NCBI RefSeq assembly: GCF_030272615.1
Contig: NC_081410.1
Span: 285,509,957 to 285,573,956, forward strand
DNA from: Cryptomeria japonica
Taxonomy: Eukaryota; Streptophyta; Pinopsida; Cupressales; Cupressaceae
Length of the DNA: 64,000 bases
Direction: 5' to 3'
In this document: positions 22,301-34,914 of the stretch, in pieces
How positions within the stretch are numbered: position 1 is the stretch's first letter
Layout of the letters: each line of letters opens with the position of its first letter
Made by a program: the position numbers and the translations under genes
The notes under the pieces: model-generated
What the model saw: the letters and a program-made list of their open reading frames with translations, nothing else
The model's database searches: none
Told to the model about the DNA's origin: nothing

Positions 22301-23127
22301 AACATAATGCAACTTACAAATCATGACCAATATTCCTTCTCATTCACCAATGCCGAGTCATCTTCTTTAGACAATTTACAACCGGTCATCATCGGTGTAC
22401 CAACTGGTTTGCTGTCTTCCATGCCAAAGGTTTTCAACACCTCTTTGACATACTTGGACTGAGTGATAAAGATACCATCTTTCATTTGTTGAATCTGTAG
22501 TCCAATGAAGAACTTAATCTCTCTGATTAGTGACATCTCGAATTCCTTCTTCATTTCATCTGCAAACGCATGGCTCATCTTGTCATCTCCACCAAAAATT
22601 GTCATCAACAAACACTTCACAGATCAGAATCTGATCTCCTTCTATCTTTAGATAGATATTGCTATCTTCACAAGATGGGAGTTTAAACATTCATACCATG
22701 CTCTAGGTGCTTGCTTCAATCTATACAAGGCTTTATGTAGCCTACACACCATATCACTGTCTTCTGATAGGGCAAACCCATGGGGTTACTCTATATACAC
22801 TTCCTCTTCAAGTATTCCATTCAGGAATGCAGATTTCACTTCCATCTAATATACTTTGAATCCCTTGAAGGCTGCATATGCAAGTAGCATTTAAACTCCT
22901 TCCAATCTAGCTACTGGAGCAAAGGTTTCTCCATAGTCTCTTCCTTATTCTTGAGCATATCCCTTACATACCAATCTTGCTTTGTTTCTTACCATTGTGC
23001 CATCTTCATTCATCTTATTTCTAAAAACCCATTTGGTGCCAATAAAATTTTTGTGCTAAGGTCTGGGTACCAAAGACCATGTACCATTCTTTTCTATCTA
23101 GTCAAGTTCCTCTTGAATAGCCTTAAT
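22301..23127 (-). pseudogene. Copia B reverse transcriptase
   Basis: The order matches copia [14 protein letters not shown]-like, [17 protein letters not shown]-like, then the catalytic region and [18 protein letters not shown] two-base loss turns the expected [10 protein letters not shown] into a shifted frame at about 22,600. Other stops and shifts occur between 22,620 and 23,128. Confidence 0.85.
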
Positions 23128-24730
23128 CTAGTCTTCATATTTGTGTGCCTCTTCAAATGTTTTGGGCTCAAATTCAGAAATCATGCAAGAATTCTCTTTG
23201 ACCTTTCTTCTTGTAAGTATTCCTACATCCTTATCCCCTATGATCTGCTTTGGATCATGATGCAGTTTTACATACCTAGGAATGATCTTAACTGTTTCCT
23301 CTTGCTTTTCCTCTTCATCCTCATTTTCATCTTCATCAACATCTACTGGTGTAGGAGCACTATTGCTTGTACTTGGTTGTTTTACAACCGGTTCCCAGAA
23401 GGTTACACTTGGTTCATCTACCACTCATTCATTGCTAGTTTCCTTAGGTTTTCCAAAGGTTTCATCAACTCTAACATTGATAATTTCAACAATTCTCCGA
23501 GTCCTATTGTTAAAACACTTGAGAGCTTTGCTCTTGGTGGAATTCCCTAGGAATATTCCCTCATCACATTTTGCATCAAACTTGCTCTAGTATTCACTTC
23601 TCTTGATATAACACTTGCTACCAAACACTCTAAAGTAGATTACTACTGGAGTATTACCGGTTCAATACTCATAAGGAGTATTATCCTTACCTTTCTTGAT
23701 GAGTACCTGGTTCATAGTGTAGACTGCAGTGCTCACCGCTTCTCTCCAAAAAGTGTGAGCAACCTTCTGTTGAATCAACATCATTCTGTCAGCTTCAATT
23801 ATAGTCCAGTTGTTCCTTTCTGCTAGGCCATTCTGCTATGGAGTTCAGGGGGTAGACAATTGCCTCTTGATGCCATTCTCTTCACAGTACTTATTGAATT
23901 CACCAGAAGTGAACTCACCTCCTTGGTCGGTTCTAAGGCATTTAATCCTCTTACCACTTTCCTTTTCAACTAGTGCTCTGAAGACTTTAAACTTTTCAAA
24001 AGCTTCAGACTTGTCTTTCAAGAATGTGACCCACATTATTCTTGAGCAATCATCAATGAGAATCATAAAGTACCTATCTCCCTGAACACTCCTAGTTTTC
24101 TTAGGTCCACACAAATCAGTATGCACAAGATCAAGTAAATTATCTGTTGTGAAAGATTTACCTTTGAAGGTTGAGGAAGGCATTTTCCCTAGTTGACATT
24201 CTCTACACAAAGGATTCTCCAGTTTGTTAAGCACATGCAATCCTCAAACTGCCTTGATCTTATTGGCCTTCACAATATTATCAAAATTTACATGGCAGAG
24301 TCTCGTATGCCATATCCAACTGTCATCAAACTTAGCCATTAGACATTGACTAATATTTGTAGTTAACTAAAATAAGTTACCTTTGGTCTGCATACCAGTG
24401 GCCATCAGTTCACCACTCTTTCCTTTTATTTTGCACACTTTATCTTTTAATTCTAGAGTGAGTCCTTTATCATTCAGCTGGGCAACACTCAAAAGGTTAT
24501 GCTTGAGACCTTCTACCCAATACACATTATCAACACTACTTTTTCCATTCAGAGAGATGGACCCTTGGCCTTTTACCATACATGGTGCATCATTACCAAA
24601 TCAGACTACACCTCCATCATACTCTTCCCGTGATAGAAATTTTTTCTGGTCACCAATCATATGGTGAGAACATCCACTATCAGTAATCCACTCATTAGAA
24701 TTATCAAAGTGGGAGACAAGATCCTTCTTG
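23128..24730 (-). pseudogene. Copia B protease and integrase
   Basis: WITDSGCSHHMIG is the protease site (about 24,690). The integrase shows CRECQLGKMPSS, HTDLCGPKKTRS, LRTDQGGEFTSGEF and, after a stop, the QNGLAERN-like region near 23,830. The acidic linker (23,424-23,280) precedes RT. Stops and small shifts separate the open pieces 24,579-24,367, 24,240-23,845 and 23,424-23,128, which share one frame. Confidence 0.88.
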
Positions 24731-25722
24731 TCTGACACATCTTCCTTAATGGCTACAAACACTATGTCTTTGCTTTCTTCATCTTTTGATTCATCATCAG
24801 TGACACCTTCATCAACTACAACAAGACAATTTCTCCTATTTCCTCCATTGAACTTTTTAAACTTCTCCGGTTTGTCCTTATTATCACTGTTGGGACTGTT
24901 GATAGCAATGTGTCCTATCCTATTGCAAGAAAAACATTTGAAAGGGAGCTTACCTTTGTATTTTCCAGTTCCCTTAGGAAGCCTCTTGGTAAGAAGAGCT
25001 TCAAACTCCATCAGGATCTCCTCATCATCCATATCCCTTCTTTGTCTAGGTTCACAGCTAGTACCAACCTCTTTTCCCTTTCTAGATAGTGCAGCAGATG
25101 CTCTAAAGGTTGAATCAATCTTTTTAACACTACCATCATAACTGTTTAGCTCATATGTGGTCAACTTAGCAATGATGGAGTTAGGGGATATGTTTGTCTT
25201 GTCAATAGATCTCAACTCTTGAATAACGGCAATCCTTATTGCATAGACCAATAATAAGGATCTCAAAACTTTGCTAACAATGGTGGAATCATCCATTGTA
25301 CCTCCTGCGCTCTTGAAGTCTCCAACAATAGTTTTAATCCTTATCCCATATTGTTGAATGGTATCCTTCAACCATCCGCATGTCTTCAAATTTTCCTCTA
25401 AGGCTTTCTTCCTTAGCTTGCTTCACATGCTCATCACCACCATAGATAGACTCCAGAGTATCCCATACATCTTTGGGATTGTCTTTATCCTAAACATCTA
25501 TAAAATCAATATCAGATTGACTACTGATAAGAGCTTCCATGACTTGCCCATTCTCCTGAATTTCTCTTCTTTGATCATCGGTGAGAGTATCGGTAGGGAC
25601 AACATAAGTATTCTCAACATAGTTCTAGTGTTGAGCACCCATGCTTTTAATGTATATCTTTATTTTGTCCTTCCATATCTTAATTTTATCTCTGTTGAAC
25701 TTAGGACCTTCCCTCTTCATCA
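24731..25722 (-). pseudogene. Copia B Gag
   Basis: The start MMKREGPKF lies near 25,722, about 60 bases from the primer site, as in copia A. The core has ENGQVMEALISSQ, YGGDEHVKQAKEE and TIQQYGIRIKTIVG. The zinc knuckle CFSCNRIGHIAINS has lost its last Cys (Ser). A frameshift near 25,385 breaks the core. Confidence 0.85.
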
Positions 25723-25780
25723 TTAGAATAGGATCTTTTCCTCAAGCGGTTAAGCTTACAACATAGAGGACCTGGAGGAT

Positions 25781-25794
25781 GCTCTGATACCAAT
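25781..25794 (-). other. Copia B primer binding site
   Basis: On the minus strand ATTGGTATCAGAGC follows the LTR end directly. This is the full initiator tRNA-Met complement used by copia elements. Confidence 0.88.
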
Positions 25795-27238
25795 TGATGA
25801 ATAATGATGAACATTAAATACCCAATAGGTACTGAGAGGGGGGGTGTGAATCAGTACACAAAAACTTCTTCAACAACTTAAACTGCAAAGACTGCACTAA
25901 CTGGTAAACAATATCACCGATCTAAATCAAGGCACTACCGGTGACACAGTATGACTGTAAAAGACATAAACTGGTAACATCTAGATCATCTCAAAACTTA
26001 ATATCTTATCTCAACTTCACCCATATGCTTAAGCAAGTAACACATTAGAAATACAATGACCATAGGATCAACTTGCATTACCGCTTAATAGAAAACACTA
26101 AAACATCACATGAAAAAGCATCACACATAACACACTGATTTTTCATGTGGAAACCCAACTGGGAAAAACCACGGTGGGGATGAATACCCACAAGTTTTTC
26201 TTGAATTCTTCTGAAGTCCGCTTTGTTAGGAGCCTAGTCTGGTTAAAGACTTTACAATAGGTTCTGCTAGGAACTGATCCTGCTAGGGATCACCCAGTTA
26301 AGGGATGGCTAAATACCCGGTTAGAGGTTAAAACCCTGTTAAAGGTTACCTTGTAAGAGGATTTGAAGAACTCAATGATTTTGAGTCACCTTGTTAAAGG
26401 ATTTACAAAAATGTTGTTAAAGCTACCCAGTAAAGGGATTTTCCAACTGCTGAAATGGTTAGAAGTCAACGGGTAATACATTGATCTAATAACAAGAATT
26501 AATGCCAAGGTAGTTCCACTTCAGTTTCTTTACATCTGCAATCACACTCTACAGATCTTGACTCACTCCTCTGGTCTAGCAATAATCACTTCACATACAT
26601 TCATCTGCCAACAACTTCAAATGAAAATCATCATCGACCTTATAGACAACAATTAGGTCAGTGGCAAAAACCTAAAACCCTAAGCATCTAGGTTAACAAT
26701 ACAGTCGGTCCAGTCCTGGCCATTTAGACACATTACATAGTGTAAAACAATCTCGAACAAATCTCAAGACGTTCTCCATCGTCCGTTCTTCACCACTTCT
26801 GGAATCTAATAACCCATCACGCTCTCTCCACCGTTTACTAAGATTTTGCACATTCCCGAGGTAGATAGAATCAATCTTCTTCATGCAAGATCCTCAAGGA
26901 GATTCTTCATGTGCACAAGGCTGACATGGCAACATGATCTAATCTTCATTTCAATGCTAACTCATCACAGGATGTCATTGGTTGAATCACACAGACTTGG
27001 AATGCATCAACCAGAAACCCTAAAGTTGAGACTACCAATCGGTAGTCATATCAAATGAAACCTCGATACAAACTTTGCATATACCGGTTCAGACTCCAAC
27101 ATACTGTTTCACTTTTTGTATATACTAGTTCACTTACTATTTTGCTTACTTCAATATACTAGTTCATACTTCAGTATATTGACATCAATGACAACATACA
27201 ATATCATCATGTCATCAAACTCTACACATATGCCAACT
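25795..27238 (-). repeat. Copia B 5' LTR
   Basis: This 1,444-bp LTR pairs with 19,949-21,412. It ends CATTATTCATCA at the primer site. At the outer end the terminal TG (minus strand) is damaged, reading GTTGGCATATG after an altered base. Confidence 0.9.
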
Positions 27239-27388
27239 ATTGTTGTTTTCTAACATTACTCAAGTTACTTGGAATGTCATATTGTGCTCCTATGGTAGAA
27301 AGCCTATCAACATTTTTATTCCTACTTCTAAGAATGGACAACAAATTAAATGCAATGAATTCTTCTATCATCTCCCATATTCTATGTT
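27239..27388 (-). pseudogene. Relic G: end of RNase H domain
   Basis: The minus strand reads RIWEMIEEFIAFNLLSI, then NKNVDRLSTIGAQYDIPSN. This is the last part of a gypsy-type RNase H (the DRL position holds the final Asp). It continues the piece at 40,611 across the LINE. Its right end, CCATATTCTATGTT (27,375-27,388), is one copy of the LINE target duplication. Confidence 0.7.
27375..27388. repeat. LINE target-site duplication, left copy
   Basis: CCATATTCTATGTT matches CCATATCTATGTT at 40,610-40,622, with one base of length difference. The two flank the LINE. Confidence 0.75.
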
Positions 27389-28329
27389 TTTTATTAAGTA
27401 AAATCAGGTTTTAAGGGACCCAAAATCCGCTTACAATACGAAAGATGAGCAAGAAAGAAACAAGAGAAGATAAGACCAAGACAAAATAACTGTAAAAGAC
27501 TAGCACAAAAACTGGTAGCTAGGACAAAAGGATAGCAAGGAGCCAACAAGAAATTGGCATCCAAAACCCAACATTACATTTCAAATGAAAACTTATATAG
27601 ACTCCTCAACATTCTGAACCAAAAGCATCATGGCCTTAGCGGCTTCTCTCAGATCATTGCTCTCCTATTTCAGCTAGATGTCTTTCATTTTGGTCTCCAT
27701 ATCAGTGGTGGTCTACCTGGTCCTTCACCTAGAGATTTGATGGGTGGAGCTGGAGGTCGGTACATCTTCAATGATTACCAAGTTCTTATCCTGATTTTTC
27801 CTCTCTAAGTGATCCACCAAGGCATTCATATTATGTGACAAAAATCTTAAGACCTCAAGACTGTGGTTCATGAAGATTTTCAAAGCCTTCTTAGTTTGAG
27901 CAACCTGAGTGATGATGTTATCTTTATCCACCTCAACCTTTTCTTTTACAATTCTGATAACATCCTCCAGATGTTTCAAATCCCCTTTTATCAGGTCTTT
28001 TTCCGACTAGTCCTGCATCTCAATTTCCTCCTCAGCTTCACTGGTTTCCATCTCCTCACTCTTTTCCCCCGAATTTGTTTCCTTAATCAAATTGTGTATC
28101 TTATTTTCCAGGCCCCTCTGTTTGCTCTGAATGCTTGTTATGTTGTCAATAACCCAATTCTGGAGATTGAAAGACTCCAGTGTGCAATTTCGAGTAGTAT
28201 TCAAAATAGTATTCGTCGAATCCCTACCCTACTCAGTGCTCATAGAATTAGGGTTGTTTTCCTCCATAGATTTCGGGGTGACATTCCTCCTATCTGAACC
28301 CATAGGATTAGAATAAGGATTTTCAGAAT
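27389..28329 (-). pseudogene. LINE extra ORF, C-terminal part, and LINE 3' end
   Basis: Continuing from 36,159 on the minus strand, the frame reads SFNLQNWVIDNITSIQSKQR, then EEMETSEAEEEIEMQD and KHLEDVIRIVKEKVEVDKDN, and ends around HLERKNQDKNLVIIEDVPTS (27,740). The text is acidic and helical, probably coiled coil. After 27,720 there is only 3' UTR, ending CTTAATAAAAAA on the element strand. A few stops interrupt it. It has no recognised enzymatic motif. Confidence 0.6.
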
Positions 28330-29568
28330 TGTTGCGTCCTAAAATTGCGACACTTGCAATTTCGACTGCATTTCAGTCTTCACGATGGTGACGCAACACG
28401 GAACCTGAATGGAGACCCCGAAACTTGTCCACGACACCAAAAACTGCATTTTCAAGCACCCTGGCCTGAACCTCCTTTGCACCCTACTGTCCCGGGAGGT
28501 GGGACCAGAGCGCCCAGCACCCTGGTCCCCCAGGACCATGGTGCCCAGCGCCCTGGTCCCTGGCCCTATTTTGGGCCCGGTCTCCTATGGGACTTTGGGT
28601 CTTTTTGTTTGCAAATTGGAAATAATATTTCCTGGTCGGCCTAAGGTCGGAAAAATCAGTCTTTTAACCCTAATTGGCAAGTATATAAACTACATTTTCC
28701 TCTCCCATTTGGGTAAGAAGGTGATATGTGTACAAGCATGGAAATTATACTCAAGCATTCAAGCATTTAAGCATTCCTTCAAGCAATTGATCATTTTAAG
28801 TCTCCATTCAAGGCTAAGTGTTGCATTCAAGACAAGGGTTCAACCATTGAAGAGGAGATCACTTACTACATACTACTACAACATACAACATACAACATCT
28901 ATACCTTCGCACATAAGGATACAAACATCCTTACAACAAGGTATTAGTACTTGTTTTACATTACAGACATTTACATTTACAGCATTGCTCATTTCTTGGT
29001 TAATTCCAAAACCGGGGTTTGACCTAAAGGCAAACCCTTAATCCCTAACCCCCCAATCATCTTCCCTTTTTTGTGTGTAGGTTGCAGGTACGCGGCTGAA
29101 ATTGAAGATCTGGAATCCTTGTGCAGAGACGAACAGATCCCCCTTCATTTCGCGGATTTTTCGGAGGACTGTGGCGCTCGGGCACCATCGTCCCGACAAC
29201 TTTCGCTCAAATTTGCAGGACATCGCTGTATCGACATTTTACTGCTAATTCCAGGTCCGCAGCTTCATACTGTATTCCTATCTCAGTTTATAAGCGAATC
29301 TTTCTCACTTTCTATGCATTCCTAGCTTAATTCTTCTATGCACATTCTTTACAAAAGAGGGTAGCCTTGCTGTCATAACCCTTGAAACTCATTTAGCATC
29401 CAATCTTGCATTGTGTGGGATTGGATCTTGTGGGTTTCAACCCCTCTTTTGAATGTAAAGTCTCTCCCCTAAGTGAAAACCATCAACCCTAGAGACTCTC
29501 CCTTCTCTCTCCTCGGAGTTGGAAGAGGGGAGAGCAACTAGGGTTCGATCGCGATTTTCCGCTTTACA
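28330..29568 (+). repeat. 5' LTR of gag-only element
   Basis: It runs from TGTTGCGTCCTAAAATTG to CCGCTTTACA. A GC-rich patch (28,501-28,560) holds two back-to-back imperfect palindromes, GGGACC...GGTCCC and GGACCA...TGGTCC. A third relative lies at 29,166-29,193. Confidence 0.95.
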
Positions 29569-29571
29569 TTT

Positions 29572-29589
29572 TGGTGAACCTAACGTGAA
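29572..29589 (+). other. Putative primer binding site of gag-only element
   Basis: TGGTGAACCTAACGTGAA follows the LTR by three bases and begins with TGG as expected. I do not assign the tRNA. Confidence 0.55.
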
Positions 29590-30838
29590 CATCCTTTCTG
29601 ATTATTCATGGTTAGATCTGAAAATTGGATTCCTTGATTACATTTCCATGTTGATCTTTTGCAAAATTTTAGAGGTTAATTGCATAAAACCCTAAATTCT
29701 CTTTTTAGTAATTAAGCTTGTGAAATGTCTAAATGTTAATGCTTGTTTCAGATCTACCCTTCTATTACAAATTATCAATTCATATCTATGCTTTAATTTT
29801 GAAAATTAAGTGGTTAAGTGTCAAAACCCTAATTTTTGAAACCCTCTTGATTCAACCTTTGTCCGACAATTTCACTGATCAAAACATCTCCAAGTCAGCT
29901 GTAACTTTGGATTCCGCAATAAAATCACAATATCTTTCATCCCTGAAAATTTGGAAAAAAGTTGCAAGGACCGTGTGCACTCCGAGCACCATCGTCCCCG
30001 ACATTTTTTCTGAAATTTCGGGAGCTAGATCTTACTGTATTTTCCTGCTAAAATCTAGAATTTTGGCTGATTTTATCAATTATAACACTTTCAAAATTAA
30101 ATTCAAAGTTGGTCTAGGGATTGCTTGGATTAACGCTTCTAATCATTCAAAAATAATTGAAATTGAAATTTTGTGTCAAAATTGTGTTCTTACTGTCCTA
30201 AATCTGAAAAGTGTGTTTGCATTCATTAAAAATTTCAGTGCTTTATTTAAATTCTTGCAATTTGTGACTTTTGAAATTAAGTGCTTAATTACAACAACTT
30301 TAATTTCCGCTTTCAAAATTGAATTTTGCGTGAAATTGAGTCAACTTTTGAATTTCAAAACTTGCATTGCTTTCGGTATTCCCTCTAAAATCATAAAATT
30401 CAAAATTTCAGTTTCCCTCTCTTTTTCAAAATTCAAATTTTTGCATTTTTCGACAATCTTGGTAGGGTTCAATTTCGAGATTGCAACTTTAATTTGGCCT
30501 CTCTACAGATCGTAAAACCACTCAATTTTTTCAGATTAGCTCTAAAATCATCATAACTTTCATCCCTGCAAATTTCGAAAAAAGTTGCCAGGACCGTGTG
30601 CACTCCGAAGCGCCACGGTCCCTGACATTTTTTTTGAAATTTTGGGAGATTGTCTTGATTATATTTAACAGCTTAAATCCAGAAGATTGGCTGATTTTAC
30701 TGAAAATTGTTACCTCTAAAATCAAAATTTTCTCTCCCTCTCTAGTGCATGAGTTTTACAACAATAAGCCCTACTTACACTATTCCCGTTAGATGAAGCC
30801 ATAGAATTAAGTTTTTTCGAGGTTTAACTACTGAGGAG
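29590..30838 (+). other. Leader of gag-only element
   Basis: This AT-rich leader of about 1.25 kb holds two related modules of about 130 bp (from about 29,935 and 30,560). Each has AAAGTTGC(C)AAGGACCG, a palindrome and GACATTTTTT. The ORF at 29,733-30,515 lacks any Gag feature and seems fortuitous. The palindrome at 30,591-30,621 has perfect 8-bp arms (GGACCGTG and CACGGTCC). Confidence 0.6.
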
Positions 30839-33271
30839 ATGGAACCTAATTTGAATAGCCTTTTTAACGAGGACATGGGTAATTCCTCTAATCCTCCTAA
30901 TGATGAAGAAGCTCTCCATGAGGTTTCTATAGAACAACTTTCAAAATTGGATAACCAATTTGATGATTTTCGACAATGGATGTCTCAAGAATACCCTGAT
31001 AGTCAAGCTCTTCCTTTAATTGAGGGTCTAAAATGTATGCTTCAAAGTGATAAGAATGGAATTGATATTTTGCATGGTATTGCACACATTGTGGATTCGA
31101 ATGTGATGCCTATGAAGAGTTGTGCTGAAAATTTGGGTTATACACAACCTCCTACTCAAGTCAATCATTCTATTCCTTTGATGACTTCTATTGCTAGCGT
31201 ACCTACCTTTACATCAAACATAATGGCTACTTCTACACAAGACATTCCTCCTGTGATCACCAGTCATGGGGGCAACCCTTCTTCTTCAATTAACCCTCTT
31301 CCTTCATTTAATCCGACTTCTTCATTCATTCCTTTAATGAGTGTCCCTATTATATCTCCACAAATGAACATGACACAAGGGGGCAATTCATTTAACCATT
31401 CCATTCCTCCTTGTAGTGTTCCTCTTGTCCAATCATCTCCTATGACTAACTATCATAGAGTCCCACCACCTTACTCTTTACCTTCTTTCAATAACATAAC
31501 ACCTCCATCTCAATCTAACACATCTAATATGAATTCTTCGACTGAAGCAACCATTAACAATCTTGCACAAACTGTCTCTTCTTTACAGCAACAAATTGAC
31601 TCTATGAATCAATCTAAGTTTAGTGTGCCCACATTTGATGTTGCGAGCCCACTTTCTCTTGACATTGTTTGAGCTATCCCTCCTAAACATGTTGAAATCC
31701 CGCATTTGGAGCTTTATAATGGTAAAGGTGATCCTCTAACACATGTTAAGACTTTTGAAACAATATGTACTGATTTTGCTTATGACCAAAGGTTGCTTGC
31801 AAAACTGTTCACTAGAACATTAAGAGACAAAGCCCTACAATGGTATTGCTCATTGCCTTCTTATTCTATTACTTCTTTCGAACAACTTGCAAATGCTTTC
31901 ATTCAACAATTTCAAAACAATATAAGTCCTAAAGTTACTTTGATTGATTTAATGCATTGTAAACAAGGTGTTAAAGAGAAAGTGACTGATTTCATTGGTA
32001 GATATAAGCATTTGTATGCTCAAATTTCTTTTCCAGTGCCTGACAATGGTATTCAAAGAATCTTTATTTCTAATTTACAAAAAGATATTCGAGACAAACT
32101 TCTATTTTCTGAGTTTACTTCTTTCCAACAGTTGTGTGCAACTCTTCACAATTATCAACTGACTGTGAGTCAAATGGAACAATCACATCCTATGGCTCCG
32201 AGTGATAAGGGTGATAGCAGTCAACAACCATTTGGAAAGTTTAAACCGAACAGAGATTCCATTAAATTCAATGAAAACATCATCAACAACAATGTGAATG
32301 CGGCATCAGGTGTGCCTCCTATTTCTAAGTTTTTCAAGAAAGAAAGAAAGTTTACTCCTTTGAATGAATCATTGCATAGTATTATGAATAAGTTATTGGA
32401 ACAAAATGTGCTTACTCTTCCTCCTATAAGGCAAATAGATCCTGCAAAGATTAATTCACCCTATTTTGATAACAAATCTTTTTGTCAATTTCATTGTCAG
32501 CCTGGGCATGATACTGAAAAATGTTTTTCTTTAAAGGGTAAAATTCAAGATTTGGTTGATAATAATACTATTTCTGTTTCTGGAGTGAATGATAAAGGCA
32601 ATACATCTGTAGCTCCTCCTAATCAAAATCTTCAAATTTTCACTGATCCATTACCTTCTCATACCTCTAATGCAATTGAGGCTAATGATTCCTCTCTCTC
32701 ATCTGATGGTCTTGTGTCTATGACTCCGAATGTGATTAACTTTGTAGAGCAGCAAGAAAACCCTAAAGAACCTTCCATCACATTTGATTCCAGTGAAACC
32801 ATTAGGGCACCTGATGGTCCTTTATACATAGTTGCAAAAGTCAAGAATACACCTTGTCGTGGAGTGCTTATTGATCCTTCGTGCATGATTAATGTTATTA
32901 CTGAAGAATTTCTTTTTACTTTGCAATTGAATCAAGTGATATATGACAAAACAGATGTGATTGTGAAACTATTTGATGCATTTTCTTCTCCTGCAATTGG
33001 TTCTATTACATTGCCTATTGAGGTCCATAACAAATCCCTTGATGTGAACTTTGCTATTATTCCATCTTCCGAAAAATTTCGTGTGAAGCTTGGCTATCCT
33101 TGGCTATCTTCCATGAAAGCTATTGCTTCTCCTATTCATAAGTGTTTGAAATTTCCCCATAATGGTGAAATTGTTACTGTCAATCATAGTCTCTTTAAAC
33201 CAGCTGAAAGAACTTCTAGCGTTCCTATTGATTACTTTTGGCCTAAACAATTCCAATCTCTTCCTCCGTGA
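30839..33271 (+). pseudogene. Gag-protease of gag-only element
   Basis: The ATG at 30,839 opens a frame that runs to 34,174 (1,111 codons) with stops. The N-terminus is acidic, then Ser/Pro/Asn-rich. The Gag core begins after a TGA at 31,670: LYNGKGDPLTHVKTFETI, ALQWYCSLPSYSITSFEQLA and FIGRYKHLYAQISF. A C-H motif (FCQFHCQPGHDTEKC) lies near 32,480. The protease-like part reads RGVLIDPSCMINVITEEF and KLGYPWLSSMKAIASPIHKC. The usual DG after LID is DP, so catalysis is doubtful. It ends at a TGA at 33,269. Confidence 0.88.
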
Positions 33272-34174
33272 AGTGATAATCTTTTCAAATCTTATCAAAA
33301 GTGGAAAACAGATATGATCCTATCTCTAAGTGAACCTAGAACACCTAAACTTGATATTCCTATCATTCTTGAGAAGGAAGTTCTTCCTTTGAAAGATAAA
33401 ACTAATGTCTTTCCTTAAGAAGATTCCCAACCTGTTCCCATGGATGTGATTATGTCTATGCCTAATAAACCTTCTAAGAGTAGACCTATACCTCCTCGTC
33501 ATGATGGACTTGGTCTTCTTCCTAAACCAAATATTCCTCCTTTGTATGGAGTAGTCCCTCCTCATTCTTTTTATAGAGAGAAGAGACCTTCTTTTTCTCC
33601 TGTTATCCAACCTAAGAGACCACAACCTAAACACCCAAGTGATAAGGATGAGAACATTCCTCCTCCTCAATCTTCTCCACTTCCTACTAAGACTAGACGA
33701 AATCGTTCTGCACGTGAACGCCGATGAAAGCGTCGTCTTAGAGCTCAAGCAGCTGCTTCTCAAACTTTGCAATCTCCAAAAACACCTTCAACAAGCATTA
33801 TTCCATTTTCTCCAAAATCTCCAAAACATAAGATGCATGATGGTCTTGATCCTGTGTGAATTAAAGTCCCTATTTTTATAAATCTTGATGATGCTATAGA
33901 TGAAAATGTTATTCATGATGAAAATGTTACTCCTCTTGCTTCTGATAGTGAATATGAACTTGTTGATATTGATAACCATTTATCTAATGAATTTTCTAAA
34001 GCACTTATCCTAGCTCCTAGACAAGAACAGTGTGGCTTGGAACATGAACATAGCCCTTGTTTGGATCTTGTGATAGCTCCATCTGCTGTGTTGAATGTTC
34101 CTCCTCTAGCATGTTCCCTGCCTTCCCGAAACATTGATCAGCAAGATCGGGGGGTAGATGACGTGCTAGACTAG
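33272..34174 (+). pseudogene. Proline-rich tail of the gag-only polyprotein
   Basis: The same frame continues with stops at 33,418 (TAA), 33,725 (TGA) and 33,857 (TGA), ending at a TAG at 34,172. It is basic and Pro/Ser-rich (PNKPSKSRPIPPRHDGLGLL, then RRNRSARERR), followed by an acidic end. Such text stands where the protease-RT linker would be in a full element, so pol was probably deleted just after it. Confidence 0.7.
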
Positions 34175-34914
34175 TTACATTAGCATAGCAGATTCTCTCC
34201 TCCTCTCTTGTGTTACTTCTTCTATACGTTATTCTCATTCTTCTATTTGTTGTCCTTAGTGTTGTCTACTTGAGGATGATGCAAAGCATTGAGATCTCTT
34301 TTGGTCTCTCTCATGTTGACTCAAAAGACACATGTGTTCCCTTCTTCTAGGTGACCTTCCTTGATTGGGGAATGAAGAACAATTATGCATACATACATAT
34401 GATATACATGAATTATCATACAACATACTGACCCCGAGGAAAGCGAAGTCACCTCGTGCTTTGTGTTTTGTGTCTATTATCCTTGGGTTTATCTCACACT
34501 TGGGGGCTAAATCCTTGCGATAACGTGCTCCTTTCCTTTCTCATTTCTTATGTGTATCACTACGTTAAAACAATCACCCCCGTTGAGGCATGTGCAATCG
34601 CTTTAATGTAGGGGGGCATACACCCTGTCTATCCCTTCAGGATACATGAAAATTTCTTGGAGAACTCAGCTTTGCCTTGAAAATTTTTGGTATTTCTCTT
34701 GCATGACTCATAGTGAGGGAACCTTACTACTGACAGTCATGGTTCTCCCTCGTGATCTTCCCTTTTACTTTGTCAATCGAAGTCGTAAGATCCTTAGTCC
34801 ACTGGGGGCTTGGTGTGTCTTGCCTCCTTGACGTGGTGAAAGTCTTTCAATATTGTTTCCTTGTACTTTACCGGAAGTATGAGCATACATACTCCCGCTA
34901 AAGTGGGGGCTAAA
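34175..34914 (+). other. 3' noncoding region and polypurine tract of gag-only element
   Basis: No gene is seen. Three GGGGGCT tracts occur at about 34,503, 34,805 and 34,904. The last, AAGTGGGGGCTAAA (34,901-34,914), abuts the 3' LTR and is the likely plus-strand primer. Confidence 0.75.

Larger units (their letters stand above)
19949..27238 (-). mobile_element. Copia B: Ty1/copia LTR retrotransposon with both LTRs
   Basis: This minus-strand element is related to copia A at the protein level but has a distinct LTR. Gag, protease, integrase, RT and RNase H are all recognisable. Several frameshifts and stops break them, so it looks older or more worn than A. It sits in relic G, whose RNase H resumes at 27,239. 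A target duplication is not clear: TATTG is present on both sides but overlaps the LTR ends. Confidence 0.92.

Noticed and set aside
29733-30515. 260-codon ORF in the leader of the gag-only element
   Set aside because: Composition is that of translated AT-rich sequence (Phe, Ile, Lys, Ser) and the ORF covers the repeated palindrome module. No Gag or other domain is seen.
34646-34831. Short ORFs in the 3' noncoding region of the gag-only element
   Set aside because: They lie after the polyprotein end, contain the repeated G-tracts and have no recognisable protein feature.
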